Shown here: positions 1-7,193 of the stretch, piece by piece
Numbering within the stretch: position 1 is the first letter of the stretch
Layout: every line of letters begins with the position of its first letter
NCBI GenBank assembly: GCA_036562565.1
Contig: DATCJY010000024.1
Location: 1 to 14,304, forward strand
DNA length: 14,304 nucleotides
DNA from: DATCJY01 sp036562565
GTDB lineage: Bacteria; Bacteroidota; Bacteroidia; Flavobacteriales_D; Sanyastnellaceae
Reading direction: 5' to 3'
Notes under the pieces: model-generated
Told to the model about the DNA's origin: nothing
The model's database searches: none
What the model saw: the letters and a program-made list of their open reading frames with translations, nothing else
Program-made: the position numbers and the translations under genes

Positions 1-741
1 TACACGCGCAACTTTGGAGGACTTGTGATGAGCTTTCCGTATGAAAAAGGCGTTAGTTCACACGGTCAAATGCACGAAGGTGTTACCAGTGTGGCCATGG
101 GTACGCCCGGCATTCCCGGCATAGCAGAGGAGATTCGCTTGCAGCGCGATATCGAATTGTTGCGATACACAGGGGGACGTCTGCATGTATCGCTCATCTC
201 CACAGCCAAGAGTGTGGAGATGATCCGCAAAGCCAAAAAAGAAGGACTCCATATCACCTGTGCCATAGCAGCACATCAGCTCTACTTCCTCGATGAGGAC
301 ATGTTGGGCTTTGACACCAATAAAAAAGTATTGCCCCCATTCCGCGGCAAGGACGATCGCAAAGCCTTGATTGCCGGACTCAAAGATGGCACCATTGATG
401 CCATTTGCAGCGACCACACACCGCAAGATGTGGAGCACAAAGTGCGCGAGTTCGAAGATGCATCGTTTGGCATGAGTTCTATTGAGACCACCTTCTGCAC
501 GGCCTTCACAGCGTTGGAAAAGCACATGCCGATAGAGGAAATTGTGAGCAAGTTCACTACAGGACCTGCAGCCGTATTGGGTATGGAGGCTGCAACCATC
601 AAAGAAGGCCACCCAGCGGATATCACCGTGTTCACTACCGAAGAGAACACCGTGTTTGACATCAACAGCTGGAAGAGCAAGTCCAAGAACACACCGTTCA
701 TCGGGGTGGAGTTGAGAGGAAAAGTTTTGATGACCAATTGA
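1..741 (+). CDS. pyrC: Dihydroorotase, C-terminal part (5' end outside window)
   Basis: This is the last 246 codons of a class I-type dihydroorotase, which closes the ring of N-carbamoyl-aspartate to dihydroorotate in cytosolic pyrimidine synthesis. The frame is open from base 1, so the GTG/ATG codons at 25-30 are internal. Numbering from base 1, likely metal or catalytic positions are His62 (LHVSLIST), His92 (AAHQL) and Asp138 (CSDHTPQ). PPFRGKDDR (112-120) matches the substrate-binding PPLR segment, and FGMSSIETTF (156-165) matches the conserved glycine/Glu-Thr loop. The N-terminal HxH metal motif lies off the window. AAHQL and SDHTPQ differ from the classical TPHHL and DHAPH, as I recall for Bacteroidota members of this family, so a paralogous amidohydrolase is a less likely alternative. 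The gene converges on the Omp85 gene. Confidence 0.92.
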   Translation, partial: YTRNFGGLVMSFPYEKGVSSHGQMHEGVTSVAMGTPGIPGIAEEIRLQRDIELLRYTGGRLHVSLISTAKSVEMIRKAKKEGLHITCAIAAHQLYFLDEDMLGFDTNKKVLPPFRGKDDRKALIAGLKDGTIDAICSDHTPQDVEHKVREFEDASFGMSSIETTFCTAFTALEKHMPIEEIVSKFTTGPAAVLGMEAATIKEGHPADITVFTTEENTVFDINSWKSKSKNTPFIGVELRGKVLMTN

Positions 742-761
742 TCCGTCCACTTCTTTCCACC

Positions 762-827
762 CAACGGGTATAGATTTTCCGGAAAAAATAACAGGTGTAT
801 TTCAGTCAACGGGTGTTTCTATAGAAA
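762..827. repeat. Two copies of CAACGGGT, each followed by a 12-bp palindrome
   Basis: In the 115-base gap between the convergent pyrC and Omp85 genes, the 8-mer CAACGGGT occurs at 762-769 and 807-814. Copy one is followed after 5 bases by the perfect palindrome TTTTCCGGAAAA (775-786). Copy two is followed after 1 base by the perfect palindrome TTTCTATAGAAA (816-827). Neither palindrome has a loop, so neither is a typical terminator hairpin. The function is unknown; A/T-rich intergenic sequence could give this by chance. Confidence 0.5.
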
Positions 828-856
828 TAAAAAAACGTCACTCCGCTGCTGCATTA

Positions 857-2545
857 TCAGAAAATACTTCTGAACCCAAAGCTCAACTTGGCATTGCGTA
901 CACGCACGGGGTTGTCAAACTGTTGGCCCAATGCATAGTTAAAAGTGAAGATGCCGGCATTGGTTTCAAAGTTCACACCGGCACCAAATCCTATCGGAGT
1001 ATCGGTAATAAACTCTCCTACGCCTTTCTTCTCATACCACGCTTGGTCAAAAAAAGCATAGAGTGCAGCATTTTCTTCAAACAAGAAACGGTATTCAATA
1101 CTGCCAATCACAAATGAAGTTGCGTAGAGGCTTTCCTCATCCACCCCACGCAGGGTGCGCAATCCGCCTATGCGGTACATCTCGTTGTCATAAATGGCAT
1201 CTGTCATCCAAGCACTTCCCTGTGCGCCCACGCGTATGGTTTGTCGTTTCCACGTAGGGATGTAAACCTCACCCTCGGATTCGATGCGGTAGAGGTTATA
1301 ACGACCGTTGTTGTTCAGATGCTCATTTGCAGGCAAGCGTTTCTCCACATTCCTTACACCCGTTGAGAATTGAGCCGTTCCTTGATAGCCCTTGCGCGGA
1401 TTGAAGCGATAGTCGAGCTTCTCTAGGTGCCCGCTTAAACCATAGAGAGTGGCATTCACATTGGCCAGTGGCAACCCCGTGAAATACGTGGACAATTGAC
1501 TAGTGGTATTGCGCTCCACAAACGCTTTGATGTGATTGCTGCCGCTGAAGACAAATACCAATCCGCCATTGGCTTTGAGGCTCGTAAAGGTGGAGTCGCG
1601 TTTGTAAATCTTCAGCATCCCATCCACGCCAATGGGTGAAGAGAAGAGATAGGGTAGTGTGGACTTTACGGTAAGGTCTTGAGTCAGTGTTTGCAGCTTG
1701 CGCCAGTTGAGATAAAGCTCCTCACCGCTGTTGAAAGCATTCACCAATTTGATTTCCGCATCCCCGGTGATGTTGATTTTACCAGTTATATCATCCGGCC
1801 GCACACCTACAATCCCATTGAAGTAACTTGCTTTTTTTCGCTTGAGAAAAAGAAACACATCGGCTTCTCCCGGTGTGAAGCGCACTTCAGTAGGAGCGCT
1901 CAATTGCACAAATGGAATCTCGCGCAGCTTCTTGTCCAAGGTCTGCATCTTCGATTCGTTGTAGTATTCACCTTTTCTCAGATCGAGGTATTTGGAGATG
2001 TATTTAATGGGCAGTCTATCCTCCGAGCGAATGATGAGACTGTCCAGCACGATGAGTGGTCCGCGATGCAAGCGCAAACGCACATCCGTATAGCCATTTT
2101 CTACATCGAGCCCGAGCACGTGAATGCTTGCGAACGGAAAGCCGTTGTTATCGTAATGGCTCAGCACTTTGCCTATTTGATTTTGAATGAGCACCGGTTG
2201 TAGCGGAATGGGTTTGCGGTAGGAGCGCATTCCATCCGGAGCGCGGAGCAGGCTATCCTCCAACCATGTGATGTTGCGCAAGGTGTACCGCGTGCCTTTG
2301 TGTATTTCCAAGTGGATGACCGAATCCACAACTACCGTATCAATAGATGCATCCATATATCCCTCTGATAGCAAGTCGGCATAGAGGTGTTGTACGGCTT
2401 GCATGGCGCGGACTTTGTCAGGATAAGAGGTAGCCAGCTGCTTGTTGTAATGCGCGTCATCTGCTGTAATTCGCCATTGGGACAGCGCATCAATTCCCGT
2501 TATCATCAGGAAGAAGACCAACAGATATGGCAGTGGGAATCTCAT
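857..2545 (-). CDS. Omp85-family outer-membrane protein (BamA/TamA-like)
   Basis: A 562-residue predicted outer-membrane beta-barrel protein. Residues 1 to about 22 form a signal peptide (MRFPLPYLLVFFLMITGIDA then LSQ). Residues about 45-240 hold two or three POTRA-like units, seen as repeated patterns of helix, a Gly-Tyr or Gly-Phe turn, then paired strands (EGYMDASIDT near 61-70, NGFPFASIHV near 134-143, and the unit ending near 235). Residues about 241-562 form the barrel, with the Omp85 lid-loop motif at IGGLRTLRG (459-467), a following GSIEYRF strand (481-487) and YAFFDQAW (496-503) resembling the conserved F-D-x-G strand. The chain ends in Phe, as outer-membrane barrels usually do. At 562 residues with few POTRA units it is smaller than BamA, so a TamA-like or accessory Omp85 role is likelier. 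CATCTTTG (2566-2559, minus) is a 7/8 match to the -7 box, 13 bases before the start. Confidence 0.86.
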   Translation of the reverse strand: MRFPLPYLLVFFLMITGIDALSQWRITADDAHYNKQLATSYPDKVRAMQAVQHLYADLLSEGYMDASIDTVVVDSVIHLEIHKGTRYTLRNITWLEDSLLRAPDGMRSYRKPIPLQPVLIQNQIGKVLSHYDNNGFPFASIHVLGLDVENGYTDVRLRLHRGPLIVLDSLIIRSEDRLPIKYISKYLDLRKGEYYNESKMQTLDKKLREIPFVQLSAPTEVRFTPGEADVFLFLKRKKASYFNGIVGVRPDDITGKINITGDAEIKLVNAFNSGEELYLNWRKLQTLTQDLTVKSTLPYLFSSPIGVDGMLKIYKRDSTFTSLKANGGLVFVFSGSNHIKAFVERNTTSQLSTYFTGLPLANVNATLYGLSGHLEKLDYRFNPRKGYQGTAQFSTGVRNVEKRLPANEHLNNNGRYNLYRIESEGEVYIPTWKRQTIRVGAQGSAWMTDAIYDNEMYRIGGLRTLRGVDEESLYATSFVIGSIEYRFLFEENAALYAFFDQAWYEKKGVGEFITDTPIGFGAGVNFETNAGIFTFNYALGQQFDNPVRVRNAKLSFGFRSIF

Positions 2546-2633
2546 GCTAAAATCTGTGCAAAGATGAGCGGCACAGCATGAGAAAACGTTACTCCGAAGT
2601 TATATTGCCCAAGAATTTTTGAGCTAAGAAACG

Positions 2634-3317
2634 ATGAGTGATCAAGTAAAACAGATATATGATACCGTGTTGGCCAAAGCCAGCATGAAACAAGATGTAT
2701 ATAACAATACCCTTGAGATGTTCAAGGAGTTGAAGTTTGTCTTGTTGGAGGTAGCCAATGAGCTGAGAGAACATTGCAAGGCAGACAACCGTCTTGATTT
2801 TCACTACCGCGACCGTGGCGATTTTCAAGCAGAACTCAAAGTAGCCGGTGATGTGCTCATCTTCCACATGCACACCAACGTGTTTCAGTTCGATAGGTCA
2901 CACAGTGTGTGGCACAGCAGTTATATCAAAGAAAATCCGAACAATTCATATGTCGGAATTATCAATGTCTATAATTTTCTTTCAGATTCGTTCAAATACC
3001 AACGCATAGCCGACCAAGGGTATCTCATCGCGCGTATATTCATCAACCGAGAGAATCACTTCTTGGTGCAAGGCAAGCGTCAGCTCGGATATTTGTTCAA
3101 TGATTTCATCAATAGCAAAATGGATCGCACGCACCTGCGCAGCATTATTGATTGTGCGATACAATACACCCTTGAATTCGACCTTTATACACCGCCTTAT
3201 GAGAACATGCAATTGGTAACGGTGGATGCCATCCAAAGCGTGACACACAGCGCAGACTTGGCCACCGGTAAGCGCCTGGGGTTCCGTTTCGGTCTCGAGG
3301 ATGATACCACCGCGTGA
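2634..3317 (+). CDS. Conserved-looking soluble protein, unrecognised
   Basis: I do not recognise this 227-residue protein. It has no signal peptide or membrane segment, so it should be cytosolic. Residues 1-48 look mostly helical (MSDQVKQIYDTVLAKASMKQ onward). Residues about 54-90 look like beta strands rich in aromatic residues and His (FHYRDRGDFQAELKVAG, then LIFHMHTNVFQFD). The middle (about 100-165) is mixed and rich in Tyr, Phe and Asn. Near the end are VTVDAIQSVTHS and a basic/aromatic stretch, GKRLGFRFGLEDD. Codon use resembles the neighbours and the frame is unbroken over 684 bases, which supports a real gene. It diverges from the Omp85 gene across an 88-base gap. AATTTTTG (2614-2621) is a 7/8 match to the -7 box, 12 bases before ATG. 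The phosphorylase gene lies 74 bases downstream and might be co-transcribed. Confidence 0.75.
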   Translation: MSDQVKQIYDTVLAKASMKQDVYNNTLEMFKELKFVLLEVANELREHCKADNRLDFHYRDRGDFQAELKVAGDVLIFHMHTNVFQFDRSHSVWHSSYIKENPNNSYVGIINVYNFLSDSFKYQRIADQGYLIARIFINRENHFLVQGKRQLGYLFNDFINSKMDRTHLRSIIDCAIQYTLEFDLYTPPYENMQLVTVDAIQSVTHSADLATGKRLGFRFGLEDDTTA

Positions 3318-3331
3318 TAGGGAGCAATGCA

Positions 3332-3379
3332 ATAATTAAATTATGCGGTTATTTCATTCGCTCATTTCATAATTAAATT
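3332..3379. repeat. 11-bp direct repeat ATAATTAAATT upstream of the phosphorylase gene
   Basis: ATAATTAAATT occurs at 3332-3342 and again at 3369-3379, centres 37 bases apart, in the 74-base gap before the nucleoside phosphorylase start at 3392. The first copy continues to ATAATTAAATTAT, which is nearly self-complementary. It could be a pair of operator sites or simple A/T richness; the sequence does not decide. Confidence 0.35.
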
Positions 3380-3391
3380 CTTTTACTGAAA

Positions 3392-4282
3392 ATGAAAGCT
3401 CAACTCAGAGAAAGTCATACAGCCATACCATCTTCTGAATTGGTGTTGCGCTCCGATGGAAGTTTATATCACATCGGTGTGCGCCCTGAGCACGTGGCGC
3501 CAAAGGTGATTATCGTGGGTGATCCGGAACGCGTACCCATGATATCGGCCATGTTTAATAAAGTGGATTTCAAAGTACAGGGGCGCGAATTTGTAGTGCA
3601 TACGGGCGAGGTGAATGGCAAGCGCATCACGGTGATATCCTCCGGCATAGGAGTCGATAACATTGATATAATCATCAACGAACTGGATGCTGCTGTCAAT
3701 ATAGACCTTGAAACACGCAAAGTGAAAGAGCAGCTCACCTCCTTGGAGATTGTGCGCATCGGCACCTGTGGATCGATGCATGCTGATATTCCTGTGGGCA
3801 GCATAGTATCATCGGCCTATGCATTTGCTGTGGACGGTGTACCGCATACTTATGGCTGCACATTTAGCGATGATGAACAAGGACTCCTCAATGGTCTGCG
3901 CAAGGACTTTACTTGGTTGGCCACAAACCCCAATTTATATGCTGTGAAAGCCAACGAAGAATTGTTGCAACGCATTGCTCAGGATACAGTGCAAGGCATC
4001 ACAGCAACGGCCAATGGATTCTACGGACCACAAGGACGCACATTGCGCTTGCAGAGCAACATGGAAAAGAACATCGATGCCTATGCATCATTTAATTATA
4101 AAGGCTTAAGCATTATCAATTTTGAGATGGAATGTGCAGGCATTTATGCGCTTGCATCCATGCTGGGACACAAGCCTTTAACGCTTTGTGTTATCCTCGC
4201 CAACCGTGTCACAAAAGAATTTCACAATAACCCGTCAGCAAGTGTTGAAAGCCTTATCAGGCTTGTGTTAGAGCGATTTTGA
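3392..4282 (+). CDS. Nucleoside phosphorylase, uridine-phosphorylase-like
   Basis: A 296-residue member of the NP-I (PNP/UDP) family, which splits a nucleoside with phosphate into a base and (deoxy)ribose-1-phosphate in nucleoside salvage. Visible motifs in order are GDPERVP (43-49), the phosphate-binding start of the fold; SSGIGVDN (83-90); RIGTCGS (122-128), the second phosphate-site segment; NGFYGPQGR (208-216), near where base-recognition residues lie in uridine phosphorylases; and NFEMECAGIYALA (243-255), the family signature in which the Met-Glu pair contacts the ribose. At 296 residues it is longer than the roughly 250 of E. coli Udp or DeoD, with extra residues at the N-terminus (about 1-28) and in the middle. 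Substrate (uridine or purine nucleoside) cannot be settled from motifs alone. The ATG start is preceded by an A/T-rich leader without a Shine-Dalgarno sequence. Confidence 0.88.
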   Translation: MKAQLRESHTAIPSSELVLRSDGSLYHIGVRPEHVAPKVIIVGDPERVPMISAMFNKVDFKVQGREFVVHTGEVNGKRITVISSGIGVDNIDIIINELDAAVNIDLETRKVKEQLTSLEIVRIGTCGSMHADIPVGSIVSSAYAFAVDGVPHTYGCTFSDDEQGLLNGLRKDFTWLATNPNLYAVKANEELLQRIAQDTVQGITATANGFYGPQGRTLRLQSNMEKNIDAYASFNYKGLSIINFEMECAGIYALASMLGHKPLTLCVILANRVTKEFHNNPSASVESLIRLVLERF

Positions 4283-4340
4283 AACAATGATGTGTGAAAA
4301 AGCATTTTCATAACCACCTTCTAAGGCTGTATTGAGAAGA

Positions 4341-4348
4341 TAGCTTTG
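4341..4348 (+). promoter_or_regulatory. Putative -7 box TAGCTTTG for the SirB1-like gene
   Basis: TAGCTTTG matches the Bacteroidota -7 consensus TAnnTTTG at every fixed position and ends 10 bases before the ATG at 4359. I do not see a TTG -33 element 19-21 bases upstream, so only half of the promoter signal is supported. Confidence 0.4.
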
Positions 4349-4358
4349 GGCAACGTTT

Positions 4359-5261
4359 ATGGAAATACTGAACACTCAGATGTACAACAGCGAGGTTAAT
4401 GCCCTTATTTCGCTCATTGAGGATCCTGATGAGTCCATCTTCAATCAGGTGCGCAATGAGTTGAAACGCTATGGTGAACAAATCGTTCCCCAATTGGAAC
4501 AGTACTGGGAACTGCAGAGTCTTGGTCCATTATTTCATGCGCGTTTATCGGAGATTATCTCCAGCATCCAGTATGATGGTGTATACAACAGACTGAAAGA
4601 GTGGAACAACTCTGAAAGCAAGAATCTATTGGAAGGTGCCCTCATCATCAACCGCTATCAATATCCCGGTTATGATGAGGAAGAATTGAGATATCAGGTA
4701 TCAAAAATCCGCCAAGACATTTGGCTGGAGATAAATGATAACCTGACGGCATTGGAAATTGTGCGCGTGATGAACCACATGCTCTTTAAGCACTATGGTT
4801 TTTATGGTGACAAAGAAAATGTGAACGATCCGCGTTTAAATTTCATGGCGGACTTGCTCAATACCCGTTGCGGTAACCCGCTATCGCTTGGATTGCTCTA
4901 TGCTCATATCGCAGAGCGTCTGGAGATTCCAATTTATCCCATCAACCTACCGAGTCACTTCTTGCTTTGTTACTTGGATTATCATCCGGATAATAAAGAG
5001 TTTGGTATGATGCCGGAAGATGCAGAGGTGTTGTTCTACATCAACCCGTTCAACAACGGAGCCATCTTGCATCGCGAGGAAATAGACCTCTTCCTGGCCA
5101 AGCAAAATTTGCCAAGCGAAGATTGTTTCTTCACTCCGTGCTCCAATTCGCAAGTGATTAGTCGTATGCTGAATAATCTTATTCACTCCTATATCTCGCT
5201 TAACAACGATGATAAAGTGAGGGAATTGAAGACCTTGCAGTCATTGCTATTGGAAGGTTAG
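4359..5261 (+). CDS. SirB1-like / transglutaminase-like superfamily protein
   Basis: A 300-residue cytosolic protein that I place in the SirB1 (transglutaminase-like) group. Residues 1 to about 120 are helical. The family core follows: LLNTRCGNPLSLGLLY (166-181) matches the usual L-x-x-R-x-G-N-P-x-S-L helix, NLPSHFLLCY (196-205) matches the conserved P-G-H-F strand, and FYINPFNNGAIL (226-237) matches the D-P-F-x-x-G segment. A helical tail (about 265-298) with RMLNNLIHSYISLNN resembles the short TPR-like end of SirB1 proteins. By comparison with transglutaminases, Pro174 sits where the catalytic Cys would be, as is usual for SirB1 proteins, His200 is kept, and Asn229 replaces the usual Asp, so protease-type catalysis is doubtful. 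The exact role of this family is not established. A terminator follows the stop by 27 bases. Confidence 0.76.
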   Translation: MEILNTQMYNSEVNALISLIEDPDESIFNQVRNELKRYGEQIVPQLEQYWELQSLGPLFHARLSEIISSIQYDGVYNRLKEWNNSESKNLLEGALIINRYQYPGYDEEELRYQVSKIRQDIWLEINDNLTALEIVRVMNHMLFKHYGFYGDKENVNDPRLNFMADLLNTRCGNPLSLGLLYAHIAERLEIPIYPINLPSHFLLCYLDYHPDNKEFGMMPEDAEVLFYINPFNNGAILHREEIDLFLAKQNLPSEDCFFTPCSNSQVISRMLNNLIHSYISLNNDDKVRELKTLQSLLLEG

Positions 5262-5288
5262 TTTTTTAGTGTAGAAAAAAGTGAAAAG

Positions 5289-5318
5289 AAGCGACCACAA
5301 CAAATTGGTCGCTTTTTT
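5289..5318 (+). terminator. Intrinsic terminator after the SirB1-like gene
   Basis: The 9-bp perfect stem AAGCGACCA (5289-5297) / TGGTCGCTT (5306-5314) has an 8-base loop and runs into six T residues (5313-5318). It lies 27 bases after the stop at 5261 and ends the 2634-5261 gene group. Confidence 0.88.
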
Positions 5319-5334
5319 GTTTGTGTTTTATTTG
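5305..5334 (+). promoter_or_regulatory. Putative promoter of the lipoprotein esterase gene, overlapping the terminator
   Basis: TTG at 5305-5307 followed after exactly 19 bases by TTTATTTG (5327-5334, 7/8 match to TAnnTTTG) fits Bacteroidota promoter geometry. The box ends 18 bases before the ATG at 5353. The -33 triplet lies in the loop and right arm of the preceding terminator hairpin. Confidence 0.35.
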
Positions 5335-5352
5335 GATTATAATTCTAAACAG

Positions 5353-6249
5353 ATGCAGACGATAGAAAACGCTTTGAAGAGTGCCATTTGGATGATGACC
5401 GTGGCAGTGGCACTCTCAGCTTGTAAGAAGGACAAAGAGGTTCTAGCGGAGGATAACAATGCCGTCCATACCAATGCCGCTGTGGCGGAAGTCTTGTTCA
5501 ATCAATCCTATGGCTCACATCCCAAACAGAAGTTTGATATCTACCTTCCGGCTAATCGCAGTACGCAGAACACACGCGTGTTATTCCTGATCCATGGCGG
5601 TGGTTGGACCAGTGGCGGCAAAGAAGATTACAATCAGTTGATTCCCGGCCTGCGCAATGTGTTTCCGGATTATGCTTTTGTAACGATAGGTTACCGCTTG
5701 TATCAAAACGGCAACAACCGTTTTCCGGTACAGGAAGAAGATGTAAAAGCCTGCATTGAGTATGTGCTCAATCGCGCAGATGTGTACCATATCTCTGACA
5801 ATTTTGCGATTTTGGGTAGCAGTGCAGGAGCCCATCTTGCTTTGCTTTATGCCTATAAACATGGCCCACACTCCTACGCACCCAAAGCCGTGATAGAGTT
5901 TGCCGGCCCCACGGCACTCACAGAGCTTTACAATGAAACACCAAGCGATGAGATACGCGCCTTGCTGTTGCTCATTGTGGGCAACCCAAACGGCAATGAG
6001 CAAGGATTATATGAGCAATCCAGTCCTGTAAACTTTGTAACGCCTGCGAGCACCCCTACACTTATTGTGCATGGTGATGCCGATGAAGTAGTAGACGTCT
6101 CACAAGCTTATCACCTGCGCGATGCGCTGCAAAACCACGGAGTGGACCATGTAGTCAAAATCTATCCCGGTGAAGGTCATGGTATGAGTGCCGGTGCCAA
6201 CGCACTAGCGTTTTTGGAAGTGGTAGCGTTTTTAAATGCTAAGATGTGA
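5353..6249 (+). CDS. Lipoprotein alpha/beta-hydrolase (esterase/lipase-like)
   Basis: A 298-residue predicted lipoprotein with a serine-esterase fold. I chose the ATG at 5353 because it places a signal peptide first (helix AIWMMTVAVALSAC, residues 11-24) with lipobox LSAC and lipid-attachment Cys24, followed by charged KKDKE. The in-frame GTG at 5281 would add 24 residues encoded across a terminator. After a linker (25-50), the hydrolase domain shows the oxyanion motif HGGGW (81-85), nucleophile elbow GSSAG (155-159, Ser157), HGDADEVVD (240-248, likely acid Asp244) and GEGHG (273-277, His276). These mark the hormone-sensitive-lipase/carboxylesterase type that cleaves short acyl or acetyl esters; in Bacteroidota such lipoproteins often deacetylate sugars, but no substrate is shown here. 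It is probably anchored in the cell envelope. No strong terminator follows. Confidence 0.87.
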   Translation: MQTIENALKSAIWMMTVAVALSACKKDKEVLAEDNNAVHTNAAVAEVLFNQSYGSHPKQKFDIYLPANRSTQNTRVLFLIHGGGWTSGGKEDYNQLIPGLRNVFPDYAFVTIGYRLYQNGNNRFPVQEEDVKACIEYVLNRADVYHISDNFAILGSSAGAHLALLYAYKHGPHSYAPKAVIEFAGPTALTELYNETPSDEIRALLLLIVGNPNGNEQGLYEQSSPVNFVTPASTPTLIVHGDADEVVDVSQAYHLRDALQNHGVDHVVKIYPGEGHGMSAGANALAFLEVVAFLNAKM

Positions 6250-7071
6250 GTGGCGTGTAGTCTTGAGTCTAAGGTTTCGGTCCATGAGGGTTTTATTCAT
6301 CACAAGAATACAAAGCATGAAGAGGAGCACGGTGCGGTGATAGGAAGCAACTTGTTAATGGATACTACATCTTAAGGGAGCTCCACACGGAGATAAATAA
6401 CAGAGATTTAAGTGTACGGATGACAAAACCATCAAGAAAGAACCCACCAACAAGGTGACATGGTCGATGGTCAGCTATGAGACGAAAAAAATCCACACCG
6501 GAAAGGGTGAAAAAGACTCAAAATAACGTTTAGAAGACTCGCTGCATCTCGAAAATCCCGAAAGTGTTTTGCTTGTGTTGAGCTTTATACCTAATCAGGT
6601 CTTTTATGGTGGCTCCAAATAGGCCGTCCATAAAAAGTTCCGCCAAACCCGATGGTACCTAAAAACCATCTTCGGGCAGCTCAAGAAGCGATTTCTTTAC
6701 GCATGTCGTCCATATCAACCAAAATAGAGGGGCAACGTTCACGGGCACGCTCTTGATGCAGCTGAAATCTATCCAATAATGATTATCAATGTTAGTCTTA
6801 ATGACCTGTAACCAGTGTGGATTATGTTTTTCTTACTGTATTCAATCGTTTATGAATAAGGTCAGCGGAGGTGGCTAACTCACAGATTCTCTTCATGTGG
6901 AATTGGAGGAGCTGCCTTCAATGACAACCCGAAGATACGACTATTTTCCCGAGTAGTCCGTTTTTTAACGTTAGATGTTTTGCACCTTTCATTCACCATA
7001 GTTTTCCCCAATTGTTTATAACGCGTTTGGGCCGCTGCAGCCAAGGGAAAGAGGGAGATAGGAGCGAGGTG

Positions 7072-7105
7072 ATTGGGTAAAGAGACCCAATGGAGTGGAG
7101 ACCAC
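7072..7105. other. Tandem hairpins in a gene-free stretch
   Basis: ATTGGGT (7072-7078) and ACCCAAT (7085-7091) form a 7-bp perfect stem with a 6-base loop, and GTGG-AGA-CCAC (7095-7105) follows directly. GGTG (7068-7071) could pair with CACC (7103-7106) to enclose them. There is no T-run on either side, so this is not an intrinsic terminator. It may be structured RNA or an inert repeat. Confidence 0.35.
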
Positions 7106-7137
7106 CATTAGTGATTGAAGGGAACCAAAACGGATGT

Positions 7138-7172
7138 AAAAAAAAAGGAAGCACGTTTGAACGGACTTCCTT
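7138..7172 (-). terminator. Intrinsic terminator of yjdM
   Basis: Read on the minus strand, AAGGAAG pairs with CTTCCTT (7 bp, 7166-7172 with 7145-7151) around an inner CGTT/AACG stem. It is followed by nine T residues (7138-7146 as A on the plus strand). It begins 22 bases after the yjdM stop. Confidence 0.85.
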
Positions 7173-7193
7173 CTTTCCTACGGACTGTATAGC

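Larger units (their letters stand above)
6250..7193. other. 944-base gap without an intact gene; coding-like fragments and hairpins
   Basis: No intact gene is visible on either strand. There are open stretches without a credible start: 6401-6526 plus (41 codons, Lys-rich, VTWSMVSYETKK, ending TAA), 6681-6782 minus (33 codons with RFQLHQERARERCPS and LVDMDDMRKEIAS, ending TGA) and 6860-7021 plus (53 codons). A 29-codon ORF with an ATG lies at 6789-6878. The minus-strand fragment is followed by an imperfect hairpin at 6648-6676 (CCCGATGGT pairing with ACCA and TCGGG around a 3-base bulge). A 7-bp perfect stem lies at 7072-7091. I recognise no family. A decayed gene or insertion sequence would explain the pattern, but I found no terminal inverted repeats, and chance is possible. 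Confidence 0.45.

Noticed and set aside
58..750. 230-codon minus-strand frame opposite pyrC
   Set aside because: Antisense shadow of a gene with recognisable dihydroorotase motifs; its own product has no family features and overlaps fully.
857..873. Inverted repeat TCAGAA-AATAC-TTCTGA at the end of the Omp85 gene
   Set aside because: It lies within the last codons of the gene and has no following T-run on the minus strand, so it is probably coding coincidence rather than a terminator.
1679..2203. 174-codon plus-strand frame inside the Omp85 gene
   Set aside because: Lies wholly opposite the Omp85 coding frame, which has a signal peptide, POTRA pattern and barrel motifs; the antisense product shows none.
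4295..4310. Hairpin TGAAAA-AGCA-TTTTCA after the phosphorylase gene
   Set aside because: A short A/T-only stem with no following T-run; too weak to call a terminator.
5281..5352. Upstream GTG start adding 24 residues to the esterase
   Set aside because: This stretch encodes the terminator hairpin and would bury the lipoprotein signal peptide; ATG 5353 gives a proper signal peptide and lipobox.
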